A stretch of DNA of 64,000 nt, from NCBI RefSeq assembly GCF_028583425.1, contig NC_072797.1:22292001-22356000 (forward strand), given 5' to 3'. The notes beneath the pieces are model-generated. The model worked only from the letters and a program-made list of their open reading frames with translations, did not search any database and was not told where the DNA came from. The DNA is from Eublepharis macularius. Its lineage: Eukaryota; Chordata; Lepidosauria; Squamata; Eublepharidae. Each line of letters begins with the position of its first letter. The stretch's first letter is position 1. Positions 24,400 to 34,934 of the stretch are shown here, in pieces. The translations under genes were made by a program, and so were the position numbers.

Positions 24400-24860
24400 T
24401 TCCTAATTTATTTTGGGAATTTGTACGCTGCCTCACTAGAGACTTGCTTGAAGGCGGCTAACAAGTAAAAACAGTATCATGAAACCATAAAAATGACAAT
24501 ATAAATGATCGGTAATAAAAACAAGCCAGTGAAAAGCCACAGGCGTAGAAACAGTATGCAATAACCATTGAGCACCCTGACAATATCCGTGAAACAGCGC
24601 CTCAGGCTTGGAAGTAGCTATAAAACACCTTCGTTTAAAACCTGAGCACAAAGAAACGTGTTGACCTTTTTTCTAAAACAGAGTAAGGTGGGTGCCAGAT
24701 GAACCTCAAGGGGGAGAGCATTTCAAAGACAAGGTGCCACCACTGAAAATACCCTGTCTTTAACCTCCACCCTCCTTACTTTTGCAGGCAGGGCACATAG
24801 AGCAGGGCATGGGAGGCAGATCTTAACTGGCAGGCTGGACAGTATGGGAGGAGGCGTAAT
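24400..24860 (-). mobile_element. L2-like LINE, 3' end
   Basis: Tail TTGTACGCTGCCTCACTAGA, an A-rich antisense UTR, then the minus-strand frame VKDRVFSVVAPCL, the typical FSVxAPxLWN reverse transcriptase terminus. It ends about 70 bp before RAI14 exon b. Confidence 0.75.
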
Positions 24861-24930
24861 GCAATCATTCCTGTGGAACTGGAAATATGCACCTGCCAAT
24901 ATACCTGAAGAGTCCATTTCTCTCTTTCAG

Positions 24931-25019
24931 TTTCCACTTGGCTGCCACGAAAGGGCATGGAGAATGCCTTCGGATTATGATGACTCATGGTGTGGATCTA
25001 ACAGCACAGGATGGAGCAG
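24931..25019 (+). CDS. RAI14: RAI14 exon b: ankyrin repeat 2
   Basis: Residues 44-74, [20 protein letters not shown] then VDLTAQDGA. This is a canonical ankyrin repeat (xLHLAA-like core, G-HxxC, HG-DV turn). The acceptor TCTCTCTTTCAG and donor GTACTC are clear. It follows a 17.5 kb intron, and an L2-like LINE relic ends about 70 bp before the acceptor. Confidence 0.95.
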
Positions 25020-25374
25020 GTACTCAGATTATCTCCCCCCCCCCCTTTTCGGTTCTTCTTGATCTTTTTCACAGTTGACGCGACTTTGTTTTTGCCTAGC
25101 TTATTTGCAACCATATGAAGCTTATTTCAAGTTGGATAAGTATTCTGGTTTACCCAGTGATTGTTCTGATTAGAAGTATCTTTAGTATCTCAGGCTATGA
25201 ATACGGCAGGGTCTGAACCTGGGAATTTTTGTGTGCAAAGCCTGTTTTTTACAACAGAGCTGTGTTGGATTCACAGGTAGTCAAAATGTACATGGTGATG
25301 TCAGTGTCTGAAACCAGTGTATAAAACTACCTACTGAAAACTTGCATGCAATTTTTCTACTGTCAAATCCTGCT

Positions 25375-25459
25375 GTGCAGTCCTAAGCAAAGTTACTCCA
25401 TTCTAAGCCCATTGAAATCAATGAGCTTAGACTGGAGTAACTCTGTTTAGGATTGCACT
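25375..25459. repeat. Palindromic MITE relic
   Basis: Left arm GTGCAGTCCTAAGCAAAGTT then ACTCCATTCTAAGCCCATTG; right arm CAATGAGCTTAGACTGGAGT then AACTCTGTTTAGGATTGCAC. Arms of about 40 bp with few mismatches and almost no spacer. Confidence 0.85.
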
Positions 25460-25768
25460 GCTAACCCGAGTGCCACAAAATAGCTAAAGTTTGAGTTAAG
25501 CCTGAACATAAGCAAAATCCAAAACAAATATCGCACATAGTCCAATGGTCCAGACCTCTGCTTTTTTTCTTTTTTCTTTTGGCAGAGGGAAGTATTTGGA
25601 CTCTCTTTACAGTTTAGTACACTTCCCAATGAACAAAGCGATCTTCAACTCTGGAAGTGCCCATTTTATCTTGGAGCACTCTATAGTGATTATACTAAGT
25701 GTCATTTCTGCTTACATAGTACCTTTCATAATTCAAACAGTATCTGAAATTGCCTCTTATTTATTTAG

Positions 25769-25833
25769 GGCACAGCGCTTTACACCTTGCAACCAAGAAC
25801 AGTCATTCTGACTGCGTCAAGAGACTCCTTCAG
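25769..25833 (+). CDS. RAI14: RAI14 exon c: ankyrin repeat 3, first half
   Basis: Residues 74-95, GHSALHLATKNSHSDCVKRL then LQ. The GxSALHLA core and paired helices of an ankyrin repeat are visible. The acceptor is ATTTAG and the donor GTGAAG. A Gly codon is split with the previous exon, and this exon ends in phase 0. Confidence 0.94.
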
Positions 25834-25989
25834 GTGAAGTATACTTTCCCTTTCTAGCATTTCCGCTCTTCTGACGTTTGTTAGCCTTCTTTTAAGTTCT
25901 CCTTTTAATGAGGCTCCTTGTTTCCCCTCAACTCTGCAGTTGAATTCTACTATATAAAAGGCAAGCCGTATTGGCAATGACTTACTTTT

Positions 25990-26345
25990 TATCCCCGTGC
26001 AGGCGCACTCACAGGTCCCTCTACAGGGATAAAAAGAGCCGCTGGCAACATGGCTTGCTTCAGAGGCCCCGAGGAGGCCGCTGCTGCCACTGGAAGGCCT
26101 GGTGTGGTGGCATGGCCCTCTGGAGGCCCTGAGGAAGCTGTCGTGGCAGTGCAGCCACTGTGGGGCCTTGGGAGGGTCGCACTGTCATGCTGGACCTCAC
26201 TGCTGCCTATGACAGACCTCTGAGGGGCCCTCCCAAGGCTCTGCAGCAGACGCAGAGGCAGTGGGGAGTCCTGGCGTGGCAGTGCAGCCCTCCCAAGACC
26301 CCACAGCGGCCACAGAGGCAGCAGGAAGGCCTGGAACAGCGGCAT
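25990..26345. repeat. GC-rich imperfect repeat block
   Basis: Dense GGCAGTGCAGCC, GGAGGCCCTGAGG and CAGAGGCAG words. GTGGGGCCTTGGGAGGG and CCCTCCCAAGACCCCAC are inverted 100 bp apart. It abuts an L2-like tail. Origin unknown; no coding evidence. Confidence 0.5.
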
Positions 26346-26900
26346 TTTATTTACTTATTCTATTTTATTTATTTTCAAATTCTATTCCATCCTCCCTGCA
26401 CCAGCAGGCTCAGGGCAGAATACATTCATAGACTTTAAAATTTTACATTCCATCATTTAAAATCACAATGAATACAGTATAAATATTTAAAACGTAAGCA
26501 GCATAACAATAGTTTGACTCAGGCTAACACCCAAACCGTCAGTGAAGATACATTAAGAAGAAGATTGTTTGGGGTGGGTGCTCTGATAGGGAGGGCCCCG
26601 TCCTATTCAATTCGGCTGGTGGGGGCCCTGGTGGAACAGCTCCATCTTACAGGCCTGACGGAAGGATAACAAATCCTTCTGGGCCCTGGTCTCATTAGAC
26701 AGAGCGTTCCACCAGGTTGGAGCCAGGACCGAGAAGGCCCTGGCTCACGTTGATGCTAGGCGGTCCTCCCTGGGTCCAGGGACCATTAATAGCTGTTCTT
26801 CTCCTGATCAAAGCATCGTCTCAGGCACGTATGGGGAGAGGCGGTCCCGAAGATAGGCAGGTCTCAGTCTGCATAGGGCTTTATAGGTTAGTACCTATAA
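26346..26900 (-). mobile_element. L2-like LINE, 3' end
   Basis: Antisense tail CTATTCCATCCTCCCTGCAC and CAGCAGGCTCAGGGCAGAAT, then GGTGGAACAGCTCCATCTTA, AGAGCGTTCCACCAGGTTGG and GAGAGGCGGTCCCGAAGATA, parallel to the copy at 596-1,182. Confidence 0.85.
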
Positions 26901-27670
26901 AGGCCCCACTAAACTAGTTTTCTGGAGACGGTTGTATTTTTCCACACAACGGGCTCTGTTGCTAGTCCTTAATATTTAGTGACTTCTTTGTGGACAGGAA
27001 AATGAGAATATCCTTTAAACTGTGCAGTCCTTCATGTACTTTCTTAAACTTTTAACTTAATAATCCATAACATCTGAAGGGGGATTGGTTTGGTGTGAAG
27101 CTAACCTCTAACAAGAGCAGCAGTTGCCAAACTAAATTCTCTGTTTCTTGTAGAAAGCATTTAAAAATATGCTCGCTAAAAATAGCTGTTCTCTGATACG
27201 CAATGGCATTTGGCTGCATGTTTTAAATGAGGAATCTTCCGGTATACATGCACGTGTACTTGAATTTCTCTCATTAATTTGCCTGTGAGCCTAATTTCTT
27301 ATGGATTAAGTTATGAATCATCTAACTTTTATCGTTCCAAAGTATGGTTCCATTATTCTTTTCATGCTTAATGGAATGCTCATACCCCTATTTTATGATA
27401 TGTACTTGAACTTTGATAGGACATGAGCAAACCATCCTGGCCTTGAACATCAGGGTTGCAAAAGGAGATGCATCTTGGGGGAAGAACGTGTTTTAGTCTC
27501 ATCTCAGGCATCTAGAAAACTCTGGGTGGCCAGCCTGCGATTTAGAGGACTAAAATGTCTGTTGATACCCCACAGAAGTAGTTCTTCAATAATGGCAACC
27601 AATTCTGAATGGTTCTGTATCTAATTATTATTATTATTTTTGCTAAGTGGTCTTTTTATCTTCCCCACAG
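26901..27670. other. RAI14 intron, unassigned
   Basis: No repeat or exon seen between the LINE and exon d. Confidence 0.4.
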
Positions 27671-27728
27671 GGTAAATGTCCACCGGACAGCACAGATAGT
27701 TCTGGGAAAACAGCTTTACACTATGCAG
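27671..27728 (+). CDS. RAI14: RAI14 exon d: ankyrin repeat 3/4 boundary
   Basis: Residues 96-115, GKCPPDSTDSSGKTALHYA. The human protein has QSKCPAESVDSSGKTALHYA here. It finishes repeat 3 and begins repeat 4. The acceptor is TTCCCCACAG and the donor GTAATT. The final G starts an Ala codon completed by the next exon. Confidence 0.94.
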
Positions 27729-28319
27729 GTAATTTCTTTCTGCTACCCCAGTTGCTATTGTTAAAACATTTTGAATACAGTAAAATGCTCTATGGATGCT
27801 TATATCATTTCATACCATACGCCTGTCCTGTCATGGAGCTTGCAACATATATACAGCCTTTTTACTTGGTTCAGGCACATACCATGCATTTATATTTTCA
27901 TGCTTTATCAGATTATTGGAGCAAGCAGAAGATAGCTTCCTTCTTCTTGCCCTTTTGAGATCCCAACAAGTATCTGGCTGATCGTTGGAGACTGAATGGA
28001 AGACAAAGTGGACCTTTGGTCTAGAATTGCAAGGCAGTAGTTGTGAAGGGCTGAAATTAGTATTTGTCACATCTGGTTGTCCTGTGAGAAGTTGCCCTTT
28101 GAACTTTCTGTCAGAAAAGTAGACAGATGAAAATATAGAGGCTTGAGGTGATTTTGAGAAGGACAGCTTCACTGTGAAATTCCCAAATAACATGTACATG
28201 GTTGCAGAGACCTCCTGATCACCATTCTTCCACAGGCCTTTACCACAGAATTGTTCATATGGGATGGAGGACCAAACTTACCGCCTGGCAGTTGGTTGGG
28301 AGCCACACCCATTATTCTA

Positions 28320-28408
28320 ATCACAGTATCTCCTTAGTTGTGTTGTTGTTTACTTTGTAAACCGTTCTGAGTGGGCATTAAGTTGTCCTGAAGGGCAGTA
28401 TATAAATC

Positions 28409-28460
<52 letters not shown>
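28320..28460 (+). mobile_element. MIR/CORE-type SINE tail with (ATT)n
   Basis: TTTGTAAACCGTTCTGAGTG, GGCATTAAGTTGTCCTGAAG and GGCAGTATATAAATC run into about seventeen ATT units. Confidence 0.85.
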
Positions 28461-28465
<5 letters not shown>

Positions 28466-28479
28466 CAAATATCACAAAA

Positions 28480-28680
28480 TAGTGAGTGGGCTCTCACATT
28501 TGCCAGACCATTGGACTATCCATTGGACTATCAAGGTCAGTATTGCCTGCTGTAACTGGCAGCTGCACTCTAGGACCTGTTTCACATCACACATCTGATC
28601 TTTCTAACTGGAAATGCTGGAGTTTGAACCTGGAACCTTTTGAATGCAAAGTAGCTGCTTTACCAGTGAGGAATGGCTCC
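28480..28680 (-). mobile_element. tRNA-derived SINE, antisense
   Basis: AAGGTCAGTATTGCCTGCTG, then GGAGTTTGAACCTGGAACCT and TTGAATGCAAAGTAGCTGCT, complementary to the family at 18,186. Confidence 0.75.
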
Positions 28681-29015
28681 AACCAAAGACTTTTTTGTGA
28701 TATTTTGGTTTTTTTTTTTTTTTAAAAAAAAGCATTGTTGTGTTTGGGAGTTTTGGTTTGACCAACATGGATGCCCACCAACATGGACCTATAGTTGTTC
28801 ACTAAGAAGTATTCCATCAATTCCATCTCTATCAGTTGCCAAAATTGGGTGGGAGGGAGGGAGGAAATGTTATATGCAGCTGTGACCGATTGCACACTTT
28901 AAAAAACCTGGAAGTGCTGCACACACACAGCTGCAGGACTGTTAAGGGTTAATTGCTCACAGAAGATATTACAGAATCATCTTCTAATTTTCAATCCTCT
29001 TTTTTTCCCTTAAAG

Positions 29016-29086
29016 CTGCATGTGGCTGCCTTCAAATTGCTCAACTCTTATGTGAACACAAGTGTCCAATTAATGTCAAAGATGTG
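29016..29086 (+). CDS. RAI14: RAI14 exon e: ankyrin repeat 4
   Basis: Residues 115-138, AACGCLQIAQLLCEHKCPIN then VKDV. Helix 2 and the connecting loop of repeat 4. The acceptor is CCCTTAAAG after a T-rich tract, and the donor is GTATGT. Its frame fits both neighbours: two bases complete the split Ala codon and it ends in phase 0. Confidence 0.93.
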
Positions 29087-29269
29087 GTATGTAACTATTT
29101 TCTCTGGGATAACTTCTTCTCTCCAACCCCCCCACTCCCAACACTGTTACAATAGTTATAATTGACCTTCACTTAAAATAAGTAGGTGTTTTTTTTTTTA
29201 CAAGTTCCTTCTTTTTTTTCTGCTGCTCACAGTTAAAACACACAACATTTGAAAGGGATGTCTTTGTAA

Positions 29270-29968
29270 ACCCTGGGGTTGTGCAGCAAAAAACCAGGTT
29301 TCAAGGATAAAAAAAATAAACCCAGGATCTCTTAAATCCAGGTCAGATTCTCTGATCCTGGTTAGAGAATCCCGGATTTAACTGGCCATTATTCCCTATG
29401 GGGAGAGCAAGCCCATTGTAAGTTCTTGCAGTGTTCACATTTATTGGATGCTGTAGCTATTACATTTCCTGTGGGGAATAATATCCAGGGAGCTGGTGGG
29501 GGTCATTTTTTAAGCAATCTCCACTGAATTTTCAGGGGATCTGACTGTCCACTATCCCCCCAATTTCATGAGGAATGGGTCCCAGGAGCCAATTCTGTGG
29601 CCCCCTGAACAAGCTGTCCCCAGCCACTTTCCATTGTCTCCTATGAAGGAAACATTTCAAAGCTTTTTAAAAGCCACCGCTCCCCTCCACCTTCTTCTTG
29701 GGATTTTCTGGTTTACCCTAACGCTGTTGCAAGCTTATTGTTGTCAAATCAGAGAATCCCTTTACGGAAGCAAAGAGGAATGAGGCTTGTTGAGCCGTGG
29801 AGCTTAAAAGGCTGCTGGCGATGGCAGCTTGAAGGAGCTGCTTTGGAGCTTTGGCAGAGGGGAGAGGCAGAGTGTGGTGGCAATCCACTCTGCCTGTTGC
29901 CTCCTCCCCACCCCACCAGTCTCGCGCTGCTCTCTCTCGGGATCCCGGACCCAGACTGCACACCCTAG
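29270..29968. repeat. Unclassified repeat, AATCCAGGTCAG type
   Basis: Words such as CCAATTCTGTGGCCCCCTG recur at 34,580 (CCAATTCTGTGGGCCCCTG), so the two regions share a repeat family. GC-rich at the right end. No terminal repeats identified. Confidence 0.4.
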
Positions 29969-30220
29969 TAAACCCTTGTTTGATATGCATAGACTGAGTC
30001 GAATGACCCTCAGTTTACAGAATTTGTGTCCCTGATCAAGAGTTATGTGTTGTGAAGCTTTTAAAATTGTAAATTCTAATCCAAGCTAAATTAAGAGCAT
30101 GACGTATTATAGGCATGTGGCACGATTCATAGATCAATGGCACCTAGTGTACTGACAAATAATGCATATGGCTTTATTGTATTACAGGGTGGCTAGATGT
30201 GATCTGGTATTTCTCTGGAC

Positions 30221-30459
30221 TAGGGTTGCCAGCTTCCAGGTGGTAGCTGGAGATCTCCTGGAATTACAACTCATCTCCAGGCAACAGAGACGAGTTCCCC
30301 TGGGGAAAATGGCTGCTCTGAAGGGTGAACTCTATGGAATTACACCCCACTGAGGACCCTCAAGAGCTAAAAGAGCCCTACCCCTCCTCAAACCCTGCCC
30401 TCTCCAGACTCCACCCCCAAAATCTCCAGGAATTTCCCAACCTGGACCTGGCAACCCTA
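30221..30459. mobile_element. hAT MITE family B, intact copy
   Basis: Ends TAGGGTTGCCAG and CTGGCAACCCTA are inverted. A perfect 8-bp duplication CTCTGGAC flanks it (30,213-30,220 and 30,460-30,467). 239 bp and non-coding. Related decayed copies at 55,645 and 60,270. Confidence 0.95.
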
Positions 30460-30683
30460 CTCTGGACAGTAGACTTTGTGTATCCAGTATAGGAGTTTGC
30501 ATATGGGGAAGGGACTGTGGACCAGCATGTGCTTTTGTGCAGGGAGTCCAAGGTTTGCTGTGGAACTGGCATCGTTCTGGAGAAGCTATTGCTAGAGAAG
30601 GGTTACATTCCCCGAGTTGCAGCAAACATCTCCTGCACCTAAAAGTTTGAGTTCAATTGAATACTTTTATTTCCCCTTCCTAG

Positions 30684-30790
30684 GATGGGGATATACCTTT
30701 GCTATTTGCAGTACAAAATGGTCATGTTGAAGTATGCAAATACCTTCTGGAACATGGAGCGGACATCAATTCCAGAGACAAAAATGGAAG
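30684..30790 (+). CDS. RAI14: RAI14 exon f: ankyrin repeat 5
   Basis: Residues 139-174, [20 protein letters not shown] then [16 protein letters not shown]. This is a near-consensus ankyrin repeat with the typical LLEHGADIN loop, and the best preserved one in the window. The acceptor is CCTTCCTAG and the donor GTACAA. An Arg codon is split with the next exon. Confidence 0.95.
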
Positions 30791-31184
30791 GTACAACTGC
30801 CCTAACTTCTTTTTCAGAATTCTAAAACGTTTTCGGTGTAACCGGGTTTATGGGTTTGTTTCACTAGAAAAATTAAAATTCTGCAGGCCAGGTTCTGAAA
30901 GACTAAACACAGCTCAGGACAAATTGTGCAGCTGTTGCTTGTGTTGAATGTAATTCATTTTGCCAGGAAGAGTTCTATTTGCATTCTTTTAGACACGTAC
31001 AGCTCTTGTTCTTCTTTGGTTATATATGCTGGGCTAGGACCACTGTGGCATACATTTAATTAAAATTATTTTTCTTGGCTATATTTATTAACTTGAGGGT
31101 TGTACAAACAGCTACGCATGAAATAATATGTGCTATTTTCTTGGTGATTTTCAGAGAAGAGGGCTTATAGTACTTGTACCATCC

Positions 31185-31510
31185 AAGGAAGAATTTTTTT
31201 TAATAATTTTTTATTCAATAACATAATAGTAAACAACAATAAACATTAAATATTAAATAGTGAATATAAAATGTAATGTTGTAGAATAACAAGAAAGTTT
31301 CAGTAACAAAATACAGTGGTTTTTAATCTTTACAGTTAGAAGTAATATATAGTTTTCTTTTGAAGTAAATTTGCTTATGGAACTAACTATCCAAAATTTT
31401 TTGGTATAGATGATTTGGGGGATTTGCTTCTGTCCTATCTATATAATCTAAGAAATGCCACCATTTTCCGTAAAAATTGGACGTGGGTGAGGTGCTGGCT
31501 AAATTTATCC
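31185..31510. repeat. A/T-rich interspersed sequence
   Basis: TTTTTTATTCAATAACATAA then many AATATTAAAT words, resembling an antisense LINE 3' end. Family not identified. Confidence 0.3.
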
Positions 31511-32214
31511 AAGGAAGAATTTAATAAGCTTGTCCAACTCATGCATTTTTGATATCTTCATACTTTGCGATCTTGCAAGCACTTGTTACACTTCTTCCTT
31601 CCAGAGGCAGAGAGCGGTGTTTTACATAATGCCAAGCTGTATTAATACAAGCTCCTGAAAAGTTACATTTTTTAAAAAAAAAAATCTTCAGAAAGGCTTC
31701 TGTGTGGGAAGAGACTACCTGTGGTCTTAACAAGGTCTTGCCCACTCCCCCTGTCATGGAGGCCTGCTGAAGACTGCACATGCATGCAGTGTTTGCATAG
31801 AGTCTTTTGTGTGTTGGCCTGAACTATACTTCTATTGACTTATGTAAATTCTGGGACCACATTATTTGGGCCGACATGCTGTGCACTTCACACAAATGTG
31901 GACCTCTGGTTGGCCCTGGGCATGGGATGTGCTTTTGATGGGCAAAGCGCATTTCTCCACAACAGATAGCCTCTATGCCATAGTAAGCTCATCTGCACGT
32001 GGCCAATGAGAGGCAGGGGAATAGAAACACATCAAACTATAAAGGAATGTTCTGTATGCTAGCGAGATATCTGTAGGCCCTGTGAAGCATGGCTGTTTTT
32101 ATGACTAATGGTACGCAAGAGAGCTGTGATCACACTGAGATTCCTGCATCTCACAGCTCGGATACCCACCACATGCTTCAGCTCTTCCCAGACTTCGTTG
32201 TTGTGGCTGTTACT
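31511..32214. other. RAI14 intron, unassigned
   Basis: No supported feature. Confidence 0.4.
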
Positions 32215-32420
32215 TATTTTTATTTATTTTAGTATGTTTTCCTTGCCCTTTCTCCAAGGAGCTCAGGATGTTACGCATTCTCCTCCTGTTCCATTTTATC
32301 CTCGCAGTAACCCTTTGAGGTCAATTAGACTGAGAGTGACTGGACCAAGGCCAACCAGAAGCCTTATTGCAGACTAGGGGTTTGAATCCAGTCTCTCAAA
32401 TCCTAGTCTGACACTGTTCT
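32215..32420 (-). mobile_element. CORE-type SINE, antisense
   Basis: ATTTTATCCTCGCAGTAACC, then TTGAGGTCAATTAGACTGAG and GACCAAGGCCAACCAGAAGC; same layout as at 14,641. Confidence 0.7.
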
Positions 32421-32589
32421 GGCTGCTATTGCCCAAGAATAGTCCTCTCCAGTCTTCATAAGCCTTGAATCTTAAGCATTTAATAAGCACCAGAGAATCT
32501 TCACAGCATGCTTAGATCAATCAACATAGTCCCAGGCAGGTAGCGCTGGGTTTGCTTGACTCTGTTCATACCTAGCATTGCAGCGATCT

Positions 32590-32740
32590 CCCTTTTGTAC
32601 TGTGAGAGTCTGTGGCTCAATTTTAGAGCACATCCGTTGCATGCAGAAAGTCCTGATCCAGTACATGTCATCTCCAAGTAAAAGGTCATGGGTAGAAAGT
32701 GTTTCTCTGTGTTTGATTCTAGAGAGTCACTGCCAATCAA
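32590..32740 (+). mobile_element. tRNA-derived SINE, 3'-truncated
   Basis: GTCTGTGGCTCAATTTTAGA, GCATGCAGAAAGTCCTGATC and TCATCTCCAAGTAAAAGGTC; same family as 18,186, lacking the CTTCATG end. Confidence 0.7.
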
Positions 32741-32960
32741 AATAAGTATCACTCTACGATAGATATGCTAACGATCTGACTCCGTATAGGCTCCTTGGTT
32801 CATACGGTAGAAATGAGTCATCGAAATGTCATTTATTGTCAAAGCTGCCTCTTTCACACTGGCAGAAGAGAGGGTGAGAAATGCTTTAGTTGGCAGATGT
32901 GACTGTGGTTTAGTATATCTTCTGCTGTTGATTGATTGTGGAGGCACTAGTCCTGCATGA

Positions 32961-33172
32961 GCCCTGACCTGGATAGCCCAGGTGAGCCTGATCTCATCAG
33001 AACACAGAAGCTAAGCAGGGCCGGCCTTGGTTAGTAATTGGATGGGAGACCTCCAGCGAAGACCAGGGTTGCCGAGGCAGGCAATGGCGTACCACTTCTG
33101 TTAATCTTTTGCCATGAAAACCCCACCAGGGGTTGCCGTAAGTCAACTATGACTTGAGGGCACTCTCTGCCA
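32961..33172 (+). mobile_element. 5S rRNA-derived SINE, copy 3
   Basis: GATCTCATCAGAACACAGAA then GCTAAGCAGGGCCGGCCTTG and GTTAGTAATTGGATGGGAGA track 5S rRNA closely. Body GGCAATGGCGTACCACTTCT; end GGGGTTGCCGTAAGTCAACT. Flanking repeats CTAGTCCTGCATGA (32,947) and CCAGTCCTGCATGA (33,173) match at 13 of 14. Confidence 0.93.
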
Positions 33173-33295
33173 CCAGTCCTGCATGAAGACAAATCAGCCC
33201 TGTATCAACAGCCTTCAGGGATGGTTTTGAATGCCACGCTAGTCATTAGCAAACTATTTTTTGATAAGCACGGTGTCTCTTTTCCTCCTTTCTAG

Positions 33296-33474
33296 AACTA
33301 GTCTGATGCTGGCATGCGAAGGCGGCAACCTCAGCCTTGTGGAAATCCTGGTCAGAAAAGGGGCAGACGTGAACTTAGTGGATGCACTTGGACACAATGC
33401 TCTCCATTACGCCAAAGTCTCTGAAAAAACAGGAATCCGGAGCCTGCTTCAGTCAAAGATTGTACAAGATGCTG
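33296..33474 (+). CDS. RAI14: RAI14 exon g: ankyrin repeats 6 and 7
   Basis: Residues 174-234, from [20 protein letters not shown] through [20 protein letters not shown] to [10 protein letters not shown]. It finishes the ankyrin stack. Repeat 7 departs from consensus after HYAK, as in the mammalian protein. The acceptor is CCTCCTTTCTAG and the donor GTATGT. One base of an Asp codon is left for the next exon. Confidence 0.95.
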
Positions 33475-33934
33475 GTATGTCTGAGATCATCTTTCTTAAA
33501 ATCTGCCGTGTGTCCCTAAGAATTGTCAGAAGAGACTTACTACTGAGCCATCCCGCTTTCCTCTCTAAATCTGTCTCCTTCCACTCAGAGCAGAACTGTG
33601 TTGAGGTTGAGTTGAGAACATGGTGCAGTCTCTGTGTAGCTAAACCATTTCAGTGGGATTGCTTGTTCTGTAAATTTCTTCCAATCTAAATCTTCTGGTG
33701 CCTGTGAAATTAGCAGCAAGAACCAAAAATAGGAACCGGCGGTTGGGTTGTGTGACCCTAGTGCTCTCTAAGGCTATACTTCCCAGTGCTTGCTTGAATC
33801 AAAATTCTGTTAAATTCATTGAGGCTTGCTTCCAAATAATCCTAAGTCTCAAGGGTGTGAATCTCAGGCACGGAGACGGTGGCTCGTGTCGTTAATATAA
33901 TATAAAATGCAGTGGTTTTTTTTCTCTTCTGCAG

Positions 33935-33963
33935 ATGCCAAGTCACCAACAAAGCCAAAGCAG
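33935..33963 (+). CDS. RAI14: RAI14 exon h: 29-nt micro-exon
   Basis: Residues 234-243, DAKSPTKPKQ, matching human DADLKTPTKPKQ. The acceptor is a strong T-rich TCTTCTGCAG and the donor GTAAAA. Length 29 is not a multiple of three, so skipping it would shift the frame. It starts the basic, proline-rich linker after the ankyrin domain. Confidence 0.92.
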
Positions 33964-34199
33964 GTAAAAAAAAACACCACCATAAATACTTCATAGTTTA
34001 ATCATAATTTATTTTTATGTGTTGGGGAAAAAAAATAATTTCCAAGCACTTGTTTATCATTATAGACATTTGCCTTAGTTCATGCCAGAGTCTTAAGAAG
34101 CATTTACAGCTTTATTAAATTCTTCCATGGTCTCCTATAAATTGTTAACTGTGTCAGGAGTGTGATGGAGGATGGATCTCTTCCCCCATTTTAAACCCT

Positions 34200-34607
34200 G
34201 GTGTTGAAAAGACCATTCTGGTTGTAGATACTCTGCAGTTAAAGCCCAAGATTGGTGGTATGTGCATCTGGTTTTCAGCCTTCCAGATGAGGCGGATCCA
34301 TCTCAAGATGAGCACTCGAAAAAAATCAGGATTTTTTTGGATTCTGGTATTAGGAAGACCATGTATATCAGTATGCCCGATATTCAGGTCCTCTCATACC
34401 AGTTTGAGATTTAGATGTGTCTGTGTGGGGGGGGGGCGGAATTCTGAAATTAATCAGGGGGATCTTTTTGGGGGATTGGAGTGGCTTTTTAAACAATTAA
34501 AGTGGCATCAACATTGCAGTGGAGCTACTGCTGCCTGTCCACTAAAGACCCACCAGATTTTAAGTGGATTAGGTCAAGGGGTCCAATTCTGTGGGCCCCT
34601 GCACAAT
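34200..34607. repeat. Unclassified repeat, left part
   Basis: Shares CCAATTCTGTGG and flanking words with 29,270-29,968. Interrupted at 34,608 by the L2-like tail and then the VNTR. It may continue at 35,286-36,123, whose end ACACAAGCCTA resembles a hAT-type terminus. Confidence 0.35.
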
Positions 34608-34934
34608 TTATTTTATTTATATTCGATTTATATTCCGCCCTGCCTGCATCAGCGGGCTCAGGGCAGATTACAACGTATACATTATAAAAAAACTTTTAAC
34701 ATTTCAACTTTAAAACCAATAGACAATAATATATAATTTAAAACCTAAAATACAGAGTACAAAAAGCAGCAGCAGAGAAACAATTCATATAATCCCATCA
34801 TCCAACAGTCCCTAAAAATATCACGAAAGGGTCGGGTGGTAGCTGTTTCCTGATAGGGAGGGATGATCCCCTCTATTCGACCGGTGGGGGGGCCCTGCCC
34901 AGCGTCAACCATACGCCTGGTGGAACAGCTCAAG
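34608..34934 (-). mobile_element. L2-like LINE, 3' end
   Basis: TATATTCCGCCCTGCCTGCA then TCAGCGGGCTCAGGGCAGAT, an A-rich stretch, and CGCCTGGTGGAACAGCTC, parallel to 26,346-26,630. The element breaks off exactly where the VNTR begins. Confidence 0.85.
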
